Shown here: piece after piece, positions 60,605-64,000 of the stretch | Layout of the letters: the number at the start of each line of letters is the position of its first letter | Numbering within the stretch: the first letter of the stretch is position 1 | From: Hymenopus coronatus | Lineage: Eukaryota; Arthropoda; Insecta; Mantodea; Hymenopodidae | Direction of reading: 5' to 3' | NCBI GenBank assembly: GCA_030762935.1 | Contig: CM060886.1 | Span: forward strand, 36,627,509 to 36,691,508 | Length of the DNA: 64,000 nucleotides | Notes under the pieces: generated by a model | The model's input: only the letters and a program-made list of their open reading frames with translations | The model's database searches: none | Told to the model about the DNA's origin: nothing | Position numbers and translations under genes: made by a program

Positions 60605-61237
60605 AACGAGTTATTGTGTATCGGGTGTAATGCGACATTGGATAGATTCACAAGGTTTCAATACATGCCGGTCCCCATGGCCGCGCTCGCCAAGGCGTCT
60701 CGCTTTGGTGCTTCTTAGCGCAGGGGATCGTGGGTTCTAGTCCCGCCTTGTGCATGGGTGTTATATGTTTGTGTATATATGTGTGTGTGTAAAAAGAGAA
60801 GAAAACAGAAATTCAATAATCATACAGCAAACAAAGTAAAAACAATTAGGTAAATAAAAAAGTAGGGTATAAAAAAAAAAAAAATGCGTATCACTGTAAC
60901 TCAGAGGTCGTGAATGCAATGAAGTTAACTCCCGTGAATTTAGAGACATTTTATTGATTCAGTTACAGAAGGTTAAATACGAATTGTATTACAACTCTCA
61001 GGTAACGTCTGCCACTCCTTCCTGCCTCGAAGACAACAGACAACCAAGTATCCACCAACCTCGCCGGCTCAGCACACAAATTTTACACGCTTCTTTCAGC
61101 TATGAATAGTCCCCTTATTACGGCTGTTATATGCTTACCAATGCTTCTAAAGACAAACTCTGAACTTTTTATACTCCTTCTATGAATTTGGCTATGTTGC
61201 AATATTGATATTGCAGCATCGATAAATCGTCTCACCA
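60605..61237 (-). repeat. LTR (5' LTR of the minus-strand retrotransposon), with SINE-B
   Basis: Counterpart of 51864-52450 in direct orientation. It is split at 60668-60893 by a plus SINE-B copy with head GCCGGTCCCCATGGCCGCGC and B box GTGGGTTCTAGTCCCGCC. Confidence 0.7.
60668..60893 (+). repeat. SINE-B, copy in the LTR
   Basis: Head, B box and the GT-rich then A-rich tail match the 34456 copy. The hairpin tail is missing and replaced by an A-run. Confidence 0.8.
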
Positions 61238-61854
61238 CCAAAAAAATCGATACTAAGATTTCACCGGAAATATGGAAATATATGCTTTGAGATCCCCTAA
61301 AACCAAAAAATGAAAAAAAACAAAAGCACAGTTCCTGTGTGCAAGTGTGCGTGTGTCTGTGGACATCTTAATTCAAAAACGAAAAGCTCGTTAAACACCA
61401 ATTTTGGCATTTAAGTTAAGCAGTTTAAGGATGCGACACAAAAGTTTTCGGGAAAACCCCCCACTCCACTTACCTTATTTTTCGAAATTTTTTATTTTCT
61501 CAAAAATTGATATTTTCATGACACATGAAATGTGTATATTAAATTTTCTGGGAATAGCCTCAGAAGACCTCTGCATCTGGAAGTCTTTTGTTTAAGTAGT
61601 GAACCGTAAGAGAGAGAGAGAGAATAGCGCACTGAATGTAGATTTTATTAAAATACACAATTTATATCCTATGCATTTTTACTAGAGTTAACCGTTTCTG
61701 AGGTATTGCTTGTTATTGGCTTCAATTTTAAAATACTAGACTTTTCTCAAAACAGGAAGTCATACGTGTTTCTTTTGTTTTCTCTCCCGGCATTGCAAAG
61801 AAGTGAATTCCAATTATAGTGACATAGCGACAGCTTTTAAAGCAAATGGTTAAT

Positions 61855-62400
61855 TCTACAAAAAGTGTAAATGACAAATTCTGTGACTTAACGAAGTCTA
61901 CATGTATTTTTTGTTTACTAACAGTTTCGCTATCTCTTACCAGTTATGCAAAAGTCATTCAATGAAGATGAGGATGACTAACGATTCATTGATTACTCCC
62001 AATAAATTAAAAATATACGTTTTATTCGCATTGAAAACATCTTTAATATAGGCATTTGAATCAAAATCATTAGAGCCATTTTTTATAAAATCGAAAGGTT
62101 AAAAAAATGTTCCATGTATAGGGAAGTTTGGCGTGAGGGGATTTTTTTGAAAATCTTTGTGTCGTATCCTTGAAATATACTAAGCTTAAATACCAAATTT
62201 GGGATTTAACTTGAGTTAGGCTGTCCACATAGACAGACGGAAAGGGTTAGGTACACACCCTAACCTGTTCTTTTTCTAAAAATGCCTTTTTGGATTCAGT
62301 GAAGCATGTGAAATCCGGTGAAATCTAGGTATCGAATTTTTTTGGATGGAATACAATACCTTTTCTACGTACTGTGTACATCGTACATACGTGCTACAAA
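61855..62400 (-). repeat. Helentron-like repeat, minus copy, 5' half
   Basis: Reversed blocks ACGAAGTCTACATGTA, GATTACTCCCAATAAATT and TTGAAATATACTAAGCTT, ending in the hairpin ACTGTGTACATCGTACATAC. Confidence 0.65.
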
Positions 62401-63330
62401 ATCTAAAAATCAGTTTTTCTTCATTGCTAATAAACATGTTCTGAATTCACTGATGTCTGAACGCATTGCAAATATTATAAGGACACCTTTATTTATTAAA
62501 AGTATAATAATTTACACGAGCAATAGAAAAGGGTTAAAATAATACATACATAAGATACGTATTCCAATTATTTTCATGAATCCCAATAAGATATAACGTG
62601 GACAGAAATGCACAATCAGTCTCATATCAAGTACTTTTAAGCCGTCCTTTATGTATATTTTAAATAAAAGGGGGAAAAGTAAATATTTAATGCAACAAGT
62701 ATTAATTGTGTGTTTATTGTAAGATTTAAGAGAGATAGAGATAGAGATAAGGATAGACAGACAGACGTACAGATTGGGGCAGTAGGATATATGGTTTCCT
62801 TTTGCAGTCATTTATTTGTTTTAATTGATTTTGAGTGAGAAATAAATTTATATCATAAGCTTCCGAAATAAGATTTTATTATAGACTATTCCTTCTCATT
62901 CTTTCTCAAATATGTATTAATGCCTTTTCCATACTGTAATTATGAATTCATCCACTAAAATTTCCATAATACTTTCTTATCTCAGATCTCCAATTCAAAT
63001 TAATTATTGTTTTGATTTGTGCATTGTAGTGATTATAGATAATACTGTCAACAACTCAGAACAAGTTATCTAATATTGCTTATTACCAGCAGCCATCATA
63101 ACAAATGACTAAACACTGTGTTAATACATTCTTTGCTAACAAATCATTTTCTACTATCAATCTTGTGAACTCAATATTTTCTAAACCAAATGCTTAACTT
63201 TGAAATCAGAACGGGGACTACAGGTACTCACTGGTATGTAAAATGTCCTATGCACATTTTAGATATACCGTTGTTTATTTACCTGCTTATGTTGTTGCAC
63301 TGTAACTGATTAAATTTTCTTGTGAGACAG
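62401..63330. other. Gene 2 intron end, nothing recognised
   Basis: AT-rich, with a short GAGATA/GACA microsatellite near 62730-62765. It ends in the acceptor CTTGTGAGACAG at 63330. Confidence 0.45.
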
Positions 63331-63444
63331 GGCAAAATGGTAGCACAATCAGTGTGCAGAATTGGAAGAGGTGGAATTGCAAGGAAGCAAAGTTATGTAA
63401 GCCAGTTGGGGAAGACCACTTCCAGAAGCATCTCAGTCAGTCAG
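63331..63444 (+). CDS. Gene 2, candidate third exon (basic, Ser-rich)
   Basis: 114 bp between the acceptor GAGACAG|GG and the donor CAG|GTAAAT. In phase 0, as required by the exon ending at 50043, it encodes 38 residues beginning GKMVAQSVCRIGRGGIARKQ and ending TTSRSISVSQ. A second frame (QNGSTISVQNWKRWNC...) is also open, so the phase link to 50043 decides the choice. No domain recognised. Both exon ends are in phase 0. Confidence 0.55.
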
Positions 63445-63895
63445 GTAAATAACTAATACATCCATAATGAAGGCTAGCTTGAAATGGAAAAGTTGTCGTG
63501 CTGATGTTTACTTTTATTTTTGAAAATGTTCTCCATAGTTTTATAGAAAATGAGTATTTAGTTTCAACTTTTGTAACAATGACCCTTGTTTAAGCAAGAT
63601 GAAATTATATGGTGTATGTTAATTATGAACAAAGCAATGAATACGTCATGAGCAGTTGGCAGGCTGAGGGCAGCCGGACGGTGTGTTAGACGTGTTCCCA
63701 TTCTTGCTAGAATTCAACTACGTACTACGGAAATGTGGGGTTTGCACGATGACGTTGAAAATGAGGCAGCAGAGTGAAGGGAGGTAGCAACGGATGCCAG
63801 TCATGGTGCAATGACCCTTGTGCTTCACTGGTATAATTAGTTTACAAAAATTTTGTTTATTTTGGGATTAAAAATTTGAAATCCAAACAACTTTT

Positions 63896-64000
63896 AAAGG
63901 ATTGTAAGGAGCTTAGCCATAGCAGCTATTGGAGGTGCTCTTTCGTTACCGGGGATGTCCGCAAGCTTTGCGGGGAAGCCGGTATCACCTGAGGCGGCGG
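63896..64000 (+). CDS. Possible exon at the window edge
   Basis: The base composition turns GC- and CpG-richer. One frame is open to the edge and hydrophobic (SLAIAAIGGALSLPGMSASF). In the frame that would follow phase 0 from 63444 (acceptor AAAG|GAT), the reading stops at TGA near 63989. Either a terminal exon of gene 2 or an unrelated exon is possible. The acceptor is weak. Confidence 0.25.

Larger units (their letters stand above)
51864..61237 (-). mobile_element. LTR retrotransposon (Ty3/gypsy-like), decayed, with nested insertions
   Basis: Two diverged direct repeats bound it: 51864-52450 and 60605-61237. Shared blocks include AACGAGTTA, GTCGTGA, TTTTACACG/TTTTATACACG, CAATGCTTCTAAAGA and CTGAACTTTT. 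Between them the minus strand keeps gene order protease-RT-integrase. Protease-like VELILGCDIL lies near 56350-56450; RT pieces at 55247-55540 (YQFSRCPFEMKNCG, VDDVLLHDN, the YxDD box degraded to TVDD); and integrase zinc-binding HAGIERISMAIQKH with CEICQ near 53930-54070. The integrase core start VDAYGPMSTGREG is near 53850, and the C-terminal NVSRYNLTPFKPF at 53173-53394. Stops and frameshifts make it inert. SINE-A (54581-54867), two Helentron-like copies (58341-60041) and SINE-B (60668-60893) lie inside. Gag was not confidently located. Confidence 0.8.
50183..61850 (+). repeat. One Helentron-like copy dispersed over 11.7 kb by nested insertions
   Basis: Three pieces make one ordered copy: 50183-50219 (ACTTTCTCTAGCGTATGCAC and the first part of the hairpin), 51838-51863 (AGAAGATATTGTATTGCAC) and 61237-61850 (CCAAAAAAATCGATACTAAG onward to the 3' half). 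The first gap holds the Tc1-like element and SINE-A; the second holds the LTR retrotransposon. Confidence 0.65.

Overview
This is a eukaryotic, AT-rich, repeat-dominated window, most likely from an arthropod and probably an insect. The basis is spliced coding exons, mariner and Tc1 relics, an insect-type Helitron, tRNA-derived SINEs and a DINE/Helentron-like interspersed family. There are no prokaryotic operons, no CRISPR array and no intact tRNA or rRNA gene that I can see.

Genes. Two plus-strand genes can be supported. Gene 1 has an internal exon at 101-299 and a very large exon at 13093 to about 16581. Both reading phases match across a 12.8-kb intron. It encodes over 1,200 residues of a basic and acidic low-complexity nuclear protein with two copies of a YYK-centred module, ψKxE motifs and a C-terminal AT-hook; I cannot name it. 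Gene 2 has phase-compatible exons at 45168/45187-45342, 49688-50043 and 63331-63444. Its predicted product has an acidic N-terminus, one hydrophobic segment and a basic serine-rich tail, and matches no family I know.

Layout. 0.3-13.1 kb is the gene 1 intron. It holds a mariner, a TIR element with a Helitron relic inside, a LINE relic, a pogo/Tigger fragment, a second mariner relic and a GA/GATA microsatellite. 16.6-22.3 kb is notably free of the window's repeats and may include a long 3' UTR. 22.5-38.7 kb is a dense graveyard: a rearranged mariner, a Tc1 relic containing a SINE, an IS630/Tc1-like DDE relic, plus-oriented Helentron-like copies (27.1-33.7 kb), SINE clusters, then minus-oriented copies (34.9-37.9 kb). 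39.3-42.8 kb is a foldback-like inverted repeat with about 105-bp tandem units. 45-63 kb is gene 2; its last intron holds a Tc1-like element and a decayed minus-strand LTR retrotransposon (about 51.86-61.24 kb, LTRs recognisable) that itself carries two tandem Helentron-like copies and SINEs.

The nesting allows relative dating: Helentron-like copy first, then Tc1 and LTR element inside it, then younger Helentron-like copies and SINEs inside those.
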